A stretch of 64,000 bases of DNA from Dioscorea cayenensis subsp. rotundata (Eukaryota > Streptophyta > Magnoliopsida > Dioscoreales > Dioscoreaceae). Shown here in pieces: positions 37,552 through 49,672 of the stretch (positions within the stretch are counted from its first letter, which is position 1; every line of letters begins with the position of its first letter). Location of the stretch: assembly GCF_009730915.1 (NCBI RefSeq), contig NC_052488.1, positions 23,659,868 through 23,723,867 on the forward strand. The letters are read 5' to 3'. Below the pieces are notes generated by a model. That model did not search any database. It was not told the origin of the DNA and saw only the letters and a program-made list of their open reading frames with translations. Made by a program: the position numbers and the translations under genes.

Positions 37552-38294
37552 TTAGTCGGCAGAGACCGTGTCAATCTTGCCGGAAACAGCACCGGAGATG
37601 ACATTAGACCAGATTACAGGGCCATAGACAGTGAGCATGGCGTTGGTTTGCAGCACGAGAACAAACTCCGAATACGTGGGTGAAGCCACTCTGTTAGTCC
37701 AGAGAACATCACCACCCCAATGCTTCACCTCAACTCACCATTAGCTTCCAAGTTAACGTAACAGTCATGCATGGTTCGGTCAGTGACACCAGTCTGCCAT
37801 TTTTGTGGCTCCGTCGCCGTTGAGCACCAGGTTGCAGTCGTCCAGCAGTGTGAGTTCATTGTTCCCATTAACGATCGTGGTTCCGATGGGTGCTACATCA
37901 CCGGAGTAGAGCACTGACTCAGTGGTCTTCGTCCAAGTCCAACCAACAATCCCTGCTGTTAGTTGTGCCGAAGAGGACCCAGCACTCCAAAGCTGGGGAC
38001 CATATATACGAAGGGTGCCGTCATAGCGGAGGACGAGGGCATAGTACCCAACTTGGGACATAATGCCGCTGCTCCAGAGTGGGTAGCGAAAACGTGGGTG
38101 CCAAACGGCGAGTTTGCTGTTCAGGTCCAGAGTGACGTAGCACTCAGCTGAATAGCCCCCTGTCATGGTTTCCCACACTCTTGTGCTGCCATTTTTCAGG
38201 ACGAGGTTGCAATCAGATTGCAGGGTCAGGAGTATTCCATGTACGTCAGGTTTTTGGCCCCCGCTGTCAGGACGTCGCCTCCGATCATGAAGTT
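37552..38294 (-). CDS. Two-domain mannose-binding lectin (GNA/curculin type), partial
   Basis: A monocot-type B-lectin, normally secreted or vacuolar, binding mannose in storage or defence. The minus-strand sequence enters from the gap with LQSDCNLVLKN, a variant of the QxDxNxVxY sugar site, then ECYVTLDLNSKLAVW and YALVLRYDGTLRIYGPQLW of domain 1. Domain 2 starts near VLYSGDVAPIG and has LLDDCNLVLNGDG, HDCYVNLEANGEL and FVLVLQTNAMLTVYGPVIW, ending at the stop at 37552-37554. Two tandem domains fit the larger monocot lectin precursors. The signal peptide and start lie in the gap. The frame is interrupted about twice in domain 2, so this is either a pseudogene or affected by sequence error. 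Sugar-site residues are degenerate in places. Confidence 0.82.
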
Positions 38295-39294
38295 NNNNNN
38301 NNNNNNNNNNNNNNNNNNNNNNNNNNNNNNNNNNNNNNNNNNNNNNNNNNNNNNNNNNNNNNNNNNNNNNNNNNNNNNNNNNNNNNNNNNNNNNNNNNNN
38401 NNNNNNNNNNNNNNNNNNNNNNNNNNNNNNNNNNNNNNNNNNNNNNNNNNNNNNNNNNNNNNNNNNNNNNNNNNNNNNNNNNNNNNNNNNNNNNNNNNNN
38501 NNNNNNNNNNNNNNNNNNNNNNNNNNNNNNNNNNNNNNNNNNNNNNNNNNNNNNNNNNNNNNNNNNNNNNNNNNNNNNNNNNNNNNNNNNNNNNNNNNNN
38601 NNNNNNNNNNNNNNNNNNNNNNNNNNNNNNNNNNNNNNNNNNNNNNNNNNNNNNNNNNNNNNNNNNNNNNNNNNNNNNNNNNNNNNNNNNNNNNNNNNNN
38701 NNNNNNNNNNNNNNNNNNNNNNNNNNNNNNNNNNNNNNNNNNNNNNNNNNNNNNNNNNNNNNNNNNNNNNNNNNNNNNNNNNNNNNNNNNNNNNNNNNNN
38801 NNNNNNNNNNNNNNNNNNNNNNNNNNNNNNNNNNNNNNNNNNNNNNNNNNNNNNNNNNNNNNNNNNNNNNNNNNNNNNNNNNNNNNNNNNNNNNNNNNNN
38901 NNNNNNNNNNNNNNNNNNNNNNNNNNNNNNNNNNNNNNNNNNNNNNNNNNNNNNNNNNNNNNNNNNNNNNNNNNNNNNNNNNNNNNNNNNNNNNNNNNNN
39001 NNNNNNNNNNNNNNNNNNNNNNNNNNNNNNNNNNNNNNNNNNNNNNNNNNNNNNNNNNNNNNNNNNNNNNNNNNNNNNNNNNNNNNNNNNNNNNNNNNNN
39101 NNNNNNNNNNNNNNNNNNNNNNNNNNNNNNNNNNNNNNNNNNNNNNNNNNNNNNNNNNNNNNNNNNNNNNNNNNNNNNNNNNNNNNNNNNNNNNNNNNNN
39201 NNNNNNNNNNNNNNNNNNNNNNNNNNNNNNNNNNNNNNNNNNNNNNNNNNNNNNNNNNNNNNNNNNNNNNNNNNNNNNNNNNNNNNNNNNNNNN
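38295..39294. other. Assembly gap (1,000 N)
   Basis: Exactly 1,000 unknown bases, a round number that suggests a placeholder of unknown true size. It removes the 5' part of the lectin gene. All long frames crossing it are artefacts. Confidence 0.98.
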
Positions 39295-39606
39295 GAAACA
39301 AAGAGAAGAGAAGAGAATTCTCTTCGAATCCTAGACAACAAATACCAAAAAATAAACATGTAATCAATCTTAATGATAGTTAAAACATGAAATGATTCAC
39401 ATTGCTAGAAGATATAGTTATTCCTTTCCAATCAAATATTTCATACAATAATGTTTGGATTAGAAGCCCCAAATCACTTGATGTTGGGTTTCGAGGTCAA
39501 AGATTCAAGATGTCCAAACTTTGGCCATGGAACTAGGAATTGTAGTAGTCCAATCATTTGTCTAAACTGGTTCCAAATGTGGACCATATGATGGCAATGG
39601 ACGAAA

Positions 39607-39608
<2 letters not shown>

Positions 39609-39639
<31 letters not shown>
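39609..39639. repeat. AT microsatellite beside a LINE insertion
   Basis: About fifteen AT units directly before the target duplication of the LINE at 39652-41980. Similar TA tracts lie next to the LINE tails at 49646-49671 and 60440-60457. Confidence 0.9.
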
Positions 39640-39641
<2 letters not shown>

Positions 39642-39651
39642 CTGAGTATTC

Positions 39652-41980
39652 TTTTTTTTTAAAAAAAAAAAGGTGGATAAACCACATGCATTAGAAAAGG
39701 AAAACATATACACCCCCAGTCAACCCAAACGTACAGACAAAACCACAGACAGAGAAAAACAGTCCACTAGAAGTGGATACAAAACAGATAGCCAAAAACA
39801 AATGGCCAACACACCCTTGGCCAAATAGCTGACCAGGAACAAAAAACTCATTGTCCAAGTTCCTGAACCAGGTCCACGCCACCAGGAATCACTCCACCTG
39901 TGGGGTCAACATGTTGAGCAGAGAACACCAGGCTGCGACGCAAAGTAGAAGCATGCTCATCAAAGCTCGCTTGCTGTGAGGGAGGGGCTGCAGAAAACCA
40001 CAGTATCAGAACATGAACAATCTTCAAAATTACAGCAGAAGGGGACAAACAACCAGCATTAAAAATGCAGTCATTTCTAGCAAGCCAGACATGCCAAATA
40101 ACCGCTTTCACAATGACACCGCCTAAGGGTCACAGATTAGGGTACAGATTAAACCACCAAGATCCCCACACTTCATCTAAGGAAAGAGGAAGCGCCAGTA
40201 AACCAAAAAGGTTTAGAAAGAAACACCAAATTGGTTGAACAAACTGACAATTCTGGAAAAGGTGATCCACAGATTCACAGTCTGCATGGCACAGGACACA
40301 AGTAGAGGTAGGAAGTCTGTTGCAGCGCCGACGAACTAAATTTTCCAAAGTAAGGATCTTATTCTTCCAAGCAAGCCAATTGAAGATGTTAACCTTCTGC
40401 GGGCAAAGGGAATTCCAGACAACCCTGGCCATTGGCAATTTAATTCCTCCATCAATAAGAAAGGTGTAGAAGGATTTAACAGAGAAGCGTCCGCTCGGAG
40501 TTAGAGCCCACCATTTTAGACCATCCTCAGTCAAACCCTCGCGGAGGGTGAAAGTCTCCAGAAAACTCCCCACCTCGGCATCCTCCGTAAAAGGCGCAAG
40601 ATCTAGAATGTGAAATAAATCCTTAAAGGTGCCTTTAGGGTTTTCCGACGCGAAAAACAAATCAGGCCAAATATTCATAGGCGCCCGACCGTTAAGCCAT
40701 TTATCTTTCCAGAATAAAATGCGGGAACCATCAGAAACGATTTGCACAGTGCAACCTCTTAGCGCCGACAAGCAGTCGAAAAGACCGCTGCAAAAGAAAG
40801 AGGTCTTTCCGTGACGGTGAATGTGCAGGTTCCAGTCTGAAATCCCATAATTATAACGCACAATCGGCCACTCGCACCAGCTCGCATCCGAGTACAATTT
40901 CCACCACCACTTGCCAAGGAGGGCCGAGTTGAAAACCTTCAAATCGAGAATGCCCCACCCACCTAACTCCTTCAGTCTGTAAATACTCTTCCAGCTGACC
41001 AGACGACATTTGGGTTTATCCGAATCAGGCCCCGACCACAGAAAGTCCCTCCTGAGCCTGTCCACCTCCCTGATCACCCAGCTCGGAAGTCGAAAGATAG
41101 ACATCCAGTACGTTGGAATTGCGGAGAGAACCAAATTTAACAAAGTAAGTCTACCACCGATAGACAACTGGCGAGCTTTCCAAGAGGATAACCTCCCCTG
41201 GACCTTGGCAATGAGGATTTCCCAGTTCCTCTTCCTTCGCCTTCTTCCAGAAATAGGTATACCAAGATACGTAACCGGGAGGCGGCCAACCGCACAGCTA
41301 AGGGTCAGGGCCTCAGCATGACTCGAAAGTTGGTCAGCGCGAGAAGAGAACAGACAAGTTTTCAAGAAGTTGGTTTCCAGCCCTGACATCCCTTCGAACA
41401 GATATAGCAACAGCTTAACGATACGCAAGTCCTCCAAACCCCCGGTAGTTACGATGAGTAAATCGTCCGTGTAATGCAAATTACACATCTTGCCCTGACT
41501 GCCCAACGGGACACCCACCAACACACCAGAGTTTAATGCATGAGAGAACATGGTCCCCAACACATCCGACACCAGAACGAAGAGCAGAGGGGAAAGAGGG
41601 TCCCCTGTCGCAAACCTCGACGGTAACGCACATACCCACTTGGCGAACCATTGACGAGGATATTTGCCTTAGAGGAGAAAAGAACGGCTAGCATCCAGCC
41701 AACCCAACGCCTGCCAAAGCCCCTGGCCTCCAGTAGGTCAAAGAGAAAATCCCAATCCACCGAGTCAAACGCCTTGGAGAAATCAACCTTTAGGATATGG
41801 CCTGGAAGCCTACGCTTATGAATGCTAAAAATCAATTCTTCAGCCGTGGCGATGTTGTCAACAATGCATCTGCCTTTGATGAAGGCCGACTGCGAATTGT
41901 CAACAAAATACCCAATCACCTTACTCAGCAGAGTAGCTAGCAGTTTGGAGATGATCTTGAGGGTAGAGTCAAGATACCCA
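39652..41980 (-). mobile_element. L1-type LINE, 5'-truncated, longest copy here
   Basis: A minus-strand non-LTR element. The C-terminal reverse transcriptase block is open from 41572 to 40130 (480 residues): HYTDDLLIV where the catalytic YADD would be (A replaced by T), PVTYLGIPISG, GGRLTLLNLVLSAIPTYWMS, GKWWWKL, then a zf-RVT region with CxxCH...H (CVLCHADCESVDHLF). The upstream RT block (41919-41533) is in another frame, so at least one frameshift separates them; endonuclease and ORF1 are missing. The 3' end has GTGGTTTATCCAC (plus-strand 39673-39685) and an A run. Flanking ATCTGAGTATTC (39640-39651) and ATCTATGTATTC (from 41981) look like a diverged target duplication. Confidence 0.9.
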
Positions 41981-42290
41981 ATCTATGTATTCCTCAAAGA
42001 GGATCTCATGTTTTATTTTAGTTTTTATTCTTTATTTTATTTATTTATTTATTTGAAAAGATTGATAAACTACTTCAAATTAGATAATTCTTTGTATTTT
42101 TGGATCCTTCTTACATTTTTTAATTAATATATAATATATTTATTTAAATAAAAATAAAAAATAATAAGAGAGTTGTACTTTATTTCTTTCTCCTATAAAA
42201 ATCATATGTTTCTACCCAAAACTCTCCTAATGCCATTTCTTCCGAAAACAACACAACACCAATAAACTTGTTTCTTTACAAACAAGCCTT

Positions 42291-42345
<55 letters not shown>

Positions 42346-44011
42346 TTATATATTTGGTGTAATTAAGGATAACCTGTCAAATGACTCTAATTGATATCCT
42401 TGATTTAAGATTGAGTTTGGTTAAGCTGTGCCCATTATGTCTATGTGGAGAAAAAAGGCTTCCTGTATAAAAGAATGAGAAGATAATGATGCTGTCAATG
42501 ACTCAATGCCGTGAAAAATACCAATAAAGCAAATACCAAAAAAAAATTTATCTCTGCACCATCCTTGATTTAAAGAAAGAAAAAGTGTTAGAAAACACAG
42601 AAACCTAGGTATATAGAGAGAATCAGCAGTGCTTCTCAAATCTAGATGTCCTCTTGAACAAAGACAATGATTTTGGAAATCAGCTAAATGCTGGCAAAGG
42701 CTGAACCCTGAAAATTCTCAAACATGACTGAACTCTGTGAGCAGTGAGACAGTGAAAGCATTTGGTGTTGTCATGAAAGTTGGGTTAGTGTTTTCCAACG
42801 CACACATACATCTATGCAACAAAGAAACTTCTATATTGAAACTCATGCAGTTGTTTGTCTCCGAATTGTATGACTGACAAAAAAGAATGAAACATAAAAT
42901 ATGAATATATAATACGAGTGTCGATGTTAATTTGACCAAATACCACAAATTAATAAGTTTTCAAGCATTCACACAACAATCAATCCGGTAGCTGTTTAAT
43001 TAATCACTATTTAATCAGGCACACAACACACATAGCATACTGTGCTGTTCCTGGTCATTCATATTTGACAATTCAGTTGAAATATGATATTAAGAAACAG
43101 CATCAACATTGTACATAAAAGTGGCAGAAAATTAATCTATGATTTCTTGTGCCGTGTACCGACGTCGTTGACAATATAGCGCAAGAATCATGTACACAAT
43201 ATTTTTCTTCATCTAGTAAATAGACCAGAATTAAATGAGAAGTTAACACACATAGTACCATTAATTAGAATGAGACTAAGACACAACAATCACCTGCCAG
43301 TATTGAAATCCGAATTAGTAACGGGATATCTAGTTCTATGGTGAATTAGCAATGGCCAACATGCTCATCGACCTAGAAAAAAGCTCGGTGCTGCAATGTG
43401 GTGGAGGTCTGATAAGACAATATTCACTTCTCTCCCATCATTCATGCCATTGTGATTCTTTCCTGGCATAAGAGGCGAGTTCCATCTGTTTAGATTGCTA
43501 TTTTTTATCTCCTCCCAACTGCAATGGAATAAGTTTCGATGGGATTAGTGTAAAGTGAAAGCTACTGAGCAATAAGGAACTATATTGTTAAACAAAGTCA
43601 CTAAATTAAGCTTCAAGTGCATAAGATGCAAATAAACGACAATCAAGGCCAAAAGAATATCATAAATCCTTTTATTTATGTAAGATATATTGGCATTTTC
43701 CAAAAGAAAATTTCAAATGTAACTTATCCTTGCTCCAATACATACTAATTGTTCCTGAACTCTATAAAAGTCTTTTGTCACTCCATGATGACTAAATCAT
43801 AGTGCTCATCTTTTATGAAGATCACTGAATAAAAACATTGATAAATTCTTACTAGATAAGGGAATGAAAAACAAATTGTCACAAAGATAGATATGAGACA
43901 TCTATTGAGGTAGATCCATTGATTAAGTGATGCTCTTAAAGCCAAGACAGTCAACATATATCGATCTACTTAAGACTCAGCTTTCAATACAGGATAATAT
44001 AGTTTGGAATC
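41981..44011. other. Gene-free intergenic DNA with CA/TA microsatellite
   Basis: AT-rich. A CA repeat (about 42296-42335) runs into TA. A 35-residue minus-strand open piece after a good acceptor (about 43375-43515) is noted but not called. No recognisable gene. Confidence 0.5.
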
Positions 44012-44023
44012 CAAACCAAGGTT

Positions 44024-44765
44024 GTCATAGGCGTAAGGCGCATCTAGACGCAAGGGGGTCCTGGGGTCTAGGTGTAAGGCGCAGGCGCGCGCCTGATTAA
44101 CACTAGACGCACTTGCCACCACTAAAGAAAATTAAAAAATTAGAAATACTTGTACTAAAGATTAATTTGTATTAAAATTTTAAAATGTTCTAAAGATTAA
44201 TATCATAGAAGGCAATCAGACATTAGAAAAAAAAACATACATAATAATATGCAAAATAATCTTCAAATGTATAATACAAAATGCGATAATATGATATAAT
44301 GAATATATATAGTCCAAATCCTAACATAATATAATAAAATCTAGATTTTAGTGACGATCATCAAAATCATCATGGTTCATCATCATCCAACATCATCAAT
44401 TTCCTCTTCAAATTTATCATTCTTTTCATCTAAATAGTGGATCGGCCCGAAGAGAAGAGATGAAGTCTTGATTCTACATGGTTGATTGTGTGTTGGTCAC
44501 CCTAAATTTAAACGGCTCCGATTGTATATAGGCCTCTTTTTATTTTTTAATTATCAAAGATGTGTGGATAAGATTATAAGTTAAACTCAATATTTTTATA
44601 ACCAAAATAAATTTGTTGATATTACGTAGCAAAGCCCTAGGCTCACGCCTTGAGCCTTGCGCCTAGGCTCAAAGGCATGCGCCTTTGTAACAATGCCCGC
44701 TTGACACCTATAAAGGCGCAAGCTATTGAACCTTGCTCCCGAGGAGCTCAGGCACCCCTTTGACA
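44024..44765. mobile_element. Second GC-rich-ended non-autonomous repeat
   Basis: Left end TTGTCATAGGCGTAAGGCGC, followed by GGCGCAGGCGCGCGCC. The right end read inward begins TTGTCAAAGG and holds GCGCCTAGGC words; the core is AT-rich. It is flanked by the direct repeat ATCCAAACCAAGG (about 44011-44023 and about 44771-44783). At 13 bp this is longer than hAT or MULE duplications, so the mechanism is unclear. It resembles the repeat at 32932-34205. Confidence 0.6.
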
Positions 44766-44784
44766 ACTATGATCCAAACCAAGG

Positions 44785-46958
44785 CACTAAACAGAAAAAG
44801 GAACCAATTAATAATTTTAATGATAGGTCGATCTTCAACTTTGGACAAATCAAATAGTTTTTTATTAGTTTCAAGAAATGTTTTGCATGAAAAATCTTGG
44901 CCAAGAGCAAACTTCATAAAAGTAGGTGAGGTGAAGAGAAACATCTTCATCATGTTGTATGCTAAACTTCAGTGGTACTAACTTCATACTGATATGTAGA
45001 GGATGCAAGTCCACTTCTGCTCTCAAATTTCAAATTTTCTTGGTTTATAAAAATCATGGCAATGTACACCACTCAAAGCTCAATTAAGTAATTAATTTCC
45101 TCAAGAGTGATTGGAAATTTAATTTCAAGAGTGGTGTTTATAGTATAATGGAAGACAACTTTCATAATATTCTATAAACAAAATTTGTTCATCTCATCTT
45201 GAATCTAGATTTGGATATATAAACAGCCTTTCAGAATTCCAAGACTAGTTAGTGACAACTACAATCAGGGTATATCTTGAGATTGGAGAACATGATATAC
45301 CACAAAGAAATTTTCAAGCAAAGTAGGATTACAAGTTTGCCCATCAATACATAATATCTGTAGATGGTCCATTTATTTCATTTCTACAAGAAAATGCAAA
45401 GCAATACATGCAATCTCACGATCTGAAAAAAGAAAAATCTAATGGTCATGAACTCAACTAGATACCATCATGCCACTATGGTTACTTTTAACAAAATAAA
45501 TAAATAAATAGAAAAAGTACCAAAGGAAGATAGGGAAATATGGTTGCATGTATCATAACCTAGGCTGATGAGACTTATGAAATATACCAAAAGGCAATTT
45601 CATATCAAGTTATCAACCAAGTCTGAACTAAAATTACTGTATTAATTTCTCACATTGAGGAATATCAGATGAGAAGAAACTTTAGTTACATTAAAGGGAT
45701 CAACATATGATACAGTGCATACATAGAAGTTCCTAATTAGCTATGCACATAAAATGTAGAAGAAAAGCATAAACGGTGAACAGGTATTAAGATGTAGCTA
45801 GTGATGATTTCTAACAGTGATTCAGAATAATAAGCATGTCTAACAGCATGTCAGACCTTGAGCTAATGTAGAAGAAAATATTGGAGGATGCCTTGGGTAT
45901 ATATATATATATATATTGCTAATTGGTATGAAGAGAGAGATTCAAAGCTAGCATGAGAGACACCATACCAGACAATAATAATAGACGAGGGATGTGAAAC
46001 CATTTATTGCAGGAAACAGTTTCCCAATTATGAAAATTTCCAGTGATATGAATGTAACTTCACAAGTATCTGATATTTATGCTGATTTCTTTCCATCAGC
46101 AAAAATCCCTCAAAAAGGTTCTTTTCAATAGAAAAGTTGACAGGCTCTACAAGTCCCAAGAACAATATCATCTTCTAATAAACATGGTTGGATAAGATAA
46201 GGATCCAATGCAGTAATGCACACCAAGGTGGTCGTATATGCATGATTTGGCTCCTGCTTCACATCCACTTACACATGATACAAAATGGATTAATGAAATG
46301 GTCCGTGTGATTGTTGCTTGTTTTGCTTATACTGTTTTCCTCCAGTTGTATTCAGTATGGGGTTCTTATCTTCTAGTAATCCTACTGTTTGCTGTCACGT
46401 TCTCCTGACACTTTCTTTGAAGTTCATATAAATGAAATGGTTCAACTGTGAAGCCATCAAAGCTAAGTCTGAAACTACATAATAAAAGAAAAAAAAAAGA
46501 AAAACCTAAAAAGCTTCTAGTTTGGAAGTAGCTAATTAGTAACGCATGCTACCAACTCCGTCTCCTATTGGGCACCTGATTTGAAGGAATTAGATGACCA
46601 AACTCCAAAGAACCTCCCAAAGTTTCAAAGTTTAAAAATACTGCAACACTCTTTAACTCCATTGGCATTAATTAAAACAACAAGTTTGCAGACCCCAAGA
46701 GAGCTGTCACATCCTTGCCCACACTTGTCTCGTCTTCTACAATGAAACTAAAACTTTGCCGAACAGGATAACCAATGGGTAGATCAAAACACCAAGTTCA
46801 TCTATCCCATCTATCTATCTATCTCTCTATCTGAAACCAATATATACTCTAGATGTTCATGATGCATGATAAGATCTGAAGGCAATAAGAAAACATGAAA
46901 TAACAAAAGAAAACATGATATTTCAAAAGAGTAATATTAAAGGGAGAAGGAGAGAGAC
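44785..46958. other. Gene-free intergenic DNA downstream of AHL
   Basis: No open frame with family features. TA repeats lie near 45899-45916. The last few hundred bases probably include the AHL 3' UTR. Confidence 0.5.
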
Positions 46959-47955
46959 TTATTGGAAGGACGGAGGACGAGGAGCTGAAGGAGGCCAGGC
47001 ACCAAACATGTCAGGTGGAAACTGACCATTGGGGATTAGATTTGGGGGGAGGTTCAACATGGGGGCTAATGAAGGATCAGCAGCCAAACCAGCCGCACCT
47101 GCAGAACCACCTGGACTCTGTTGTAGCTGCATCCCCTCCGACACCGGCTGTTCACCAGCCGGAGCATCATCCTCTAATGGTAGTCGCTCAAAAGTAGCAT
47201 TAGAAAAACGTTGCAGCAATGACCATGACTGGCCCTGAAGCAAGCAGCTCCCCCATGACACTGCCTCCCACAACCTGCCCTTGCCCGCCGGCGAGATACA
47301 CCTTCAGCCCCGTAGCATCCGGAGGCGACGGCGCTGGAAGGAACGCGCCGGAAAGACTTAAAATCTCAAAGCGGCCGTGTAGCGTGACTACAGCTCCCGG
47401 CGGAGCACCGGGTTGGCGGAGAGATACATTAGTGACGACACCGCTCGCACTAAGAATACAAACACCGCGCTGTCTCTTGCGAGCGAAGTTGTTCATGGCT
47501 TCCATGATGTCAGTACCGTTGGCGATCTCGAGAACGTGGGAACGGAGAGCGTTGGGACTATCTCGAGTGATGATGATGGGTGGCTTCGGTTTGTTCTTGG
47601 ATCCGGGTGGACGGCCACGGGGCCGCCGGCCGTTATTGCTCCCAGCCGAGCCACCAGTCTCTGCCATCTCAACAGATCCAGCCCCGCCAGCAGCGGTCTG
47701 GTCATCAGCATTGCCACCACTGTCGTCATCGTCGTTGGGGTTATTGTTACTCCCACTGCTTTGGGTGGCAGTGGGGATAGGGTCTTGGTCTCGTCGTATA
47801 GAGCCGAGAGGGCTGAGATGATGAAACTGCTGTGGATTCCTAAGGTCATCGCCGGCGGGGTTCCGAAGGTGAAGGGAAGGAGGTGGAGACGAGGAGGAAG
47901 CCACTGGGTTGATCCCTCCCATGGCTATACTCCCAGCCCACCAACGGTTGGCCAT
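46959..47955 (-). CDS. AHL: AT-hook motif nuclear-localized (AHL) protein, type I, intronless
   Basis: A plant DNA-binding regulator that binds AT-rich DNA and acts in nuclear complexes controlling growth, flowering or defence genes. It starts [14 protein letters not shown], typical of clade-A AHLs. A low-complexity S/P/N/G region follows, then a type I AT-hook ([17 protein letters not shown]) followed by [21 protein letters not shown] and the PPC/DUF296 domain: [33 protein letters not shown] and [20 protein letters not shown]. The C-terminus is P/G-rich, ending APRPPSFQ. Length about 331 residues. The frame breaks once, at an A run (plus-strand 47204-47208) one base longer than the conserved [13 protein letters not shown] reading requires; probably a sequence error. 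The neighbouring frame remains open for 106 codons upstream of the ATG. Confidence 0.95.
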
Positions 47956-48167
47956 GATCCCCTTGAAGAAGATGGATATGACAGTACTACTGATCGAGCA
48001 CAAGGAGAGAAAGACTAGAAGAAAGAAAAGTAGTAGAAGTTGAAGTAGAAGTAGAAGAAGAGAAAGAAGATTCCTTTCTTGTGCTAAATTTATTAAAGGT
48101 AGATGGATGGATGGATGGATGGAAGAAGATGCACTGCCTCTGCTGCAACTTCCAGCTTCTGCTACTG

Positions 48168-48198
<31 letters not shown>

Positions 48199-49036
48199 AA
48201 ACCTAGCTAATAAGACTTTGGGATCTGGATATATAGCAGCTGACAACACATTCCCAGCTACAGCTACGGGCATCTAACTCGTTATTCAGATCCGGGCCAC
48301 TAAAGCACCCTCCTTCTCACCAGAACCCAACTTGCCTATAAGTTTCCTCCTCCATAAGCTTTTCCATCTTTTTAAAGCCAGAAAAGATATGAGAGAAGAT
48401 TTAGCCAAATAAGACTGACCTAACTAACACCTGAAGAAAGATTATATATATATATATATATATATGGTGTATATAAGAAGCAAGAAGGTATATAGCTGCA
48501 AGTTCCACGAGAGTCACCTGTGTGATGTCTCTTTTCTTTCTCTCCTTCCGACTTCACGGACGAGTACGTAGCATGTACCTCTGTTATCTATCTACTCGGT
48601 TTGAACTATATTTGGATCACTGTCGTCCTGTGGATTCAGGAATTCGTTTTTGCTTTCTCTTGAGATCTCCTCCTTCTCTTTTTCCTTCTGCCTAATTTAA
48701 TGAGCGAGCGAGCTAGGTAGAGCTGAGCTGATCGAGCTGATCGAGCTGAGCTGATAAAAGAAGAACCGCAGAGAGAGAGAGGATGGAGTGAAAGCGGCTT
48801 GTGGGGTAACGTGCGCACGACCAAGTGGGGAAGAAACGGAGTGGGAACGCGTCACTGTCTCCAAGTCCCGACAAGGTATCGAATGCCAAAGTCCGAAACA
48901 AAGAGCATCCATGACTCATGACTCGGCCCATCACCCCAAACCAAACCGGACACTCCAACTTCTCAGCTCTATACTACGAATTTGGCTCCCCCTTTTATAA
49001 TTTTTTAATATAAAATTAAATATTTAACGTATATTA
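47956..49036 (-). promoter_or_regulatory. AHL 5' leader and promoter region
   Basis: Contains a GATG repeat (48103-48122), a CTG/GCA repeat (about 48165-48199) and a TA repeat (about 48445-48466). A CTGA/TCGAGCTGA-rich stretch is near 48720-48755. The first two repeats are probably within the transcribed leader. No TATA box is called. Confidence 0.4.
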
Positions 49037-49045
49037 TATATTTTT

Positions 49046-49538
49046 GGGAAAAGTACAAAAACCCACGTGATTTAGAGTTTTCTGAAAATAAGGAATGAGA
49101 AATTTTTTTCGATTACATGATATGTGGTTTTCAGGATTTGCAAAAAAGGAAAAACAGCTAGATCTGCGTTAAGCTTTTCCAGTTTTAGCAGGAAAAATTG
49201 TCTATTTATATAAAAAAATCACTATGTGGCTTTTAAAAAAACAATATTTTTTTCAACATGATTTTGTTTGATTTTTTTAGAATTTAAGTTTTTTTTTTGT
49301 TTAGTGAAATTTTGGAAGAGAAATAAATTTAAAAAATATATTTTTTTATGTCATATAAGTTTATTTTTTTAAATAAAATGACGATTTTTGCCCTTGTGAG
49401 TTAACACCGTTAATCACTGATAACGGTTTTTCCCTTTTTGCAAATCCGGGAAACCACACATCATGAATCGAAAAAAATTCCTCATTCCTTCTTTTCAGAA
49501 AACCCTGAAAACCATACTGTGTTTTTTAGACTTTTCCC
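49046..49538. mobile_element. MULE-type MITE with long TIRs and 9-bp TSD
   Basis: A 493-bp element. The two ends are inverted copies of each other for about 110 bp: left GGGAAAAGTACAAAAACC..., right ...ACTTTTCCC. The match extends through GTTTTCTGAAAATAAGGAATGAG, TTTTTTTCGAT, TGTGGTTT and GGATTTGCAAAAA, with small gaps. It is flanked by an exact 9-bp duplication TATATTTTT (49037-49045 and 49539-49547), the size made by Mutator-like transposases. The core is AT-rich and non-coding, so it is non-autonomous. Confidence 0.88.
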
Positions 49539-49640
49539 TATATTTTTTTTATATAAATAGTGACAAATGTTGGTCTACCAAGGAATGTCAAAGAGATAGA
49601 TAAATATGGTGGAATACACCAATGACTTAATAAAACTTTT

Positions 49641-49671
<31 letters not shown>

Positions 49672-49672
<1 letters not shown>

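Noticed and set aside
38181-39383. Several long open frames across the N run
   Set aside because: They consist almost wholly of unknown residues from the 1,000-N gap.
43375-43515. Minus-strand open stretch of about 35 codons after a CATTGCAG acceptor-like site
   Set aside because: No recognisable family, no matching upstream exon, too short to call a gene.
47219-48018. Two 200-codon frames on the strand opposite AHL
   Set aside because: Shadows of the GC-rich AHL coding sequence; the AHL frame has the recognisable domain.
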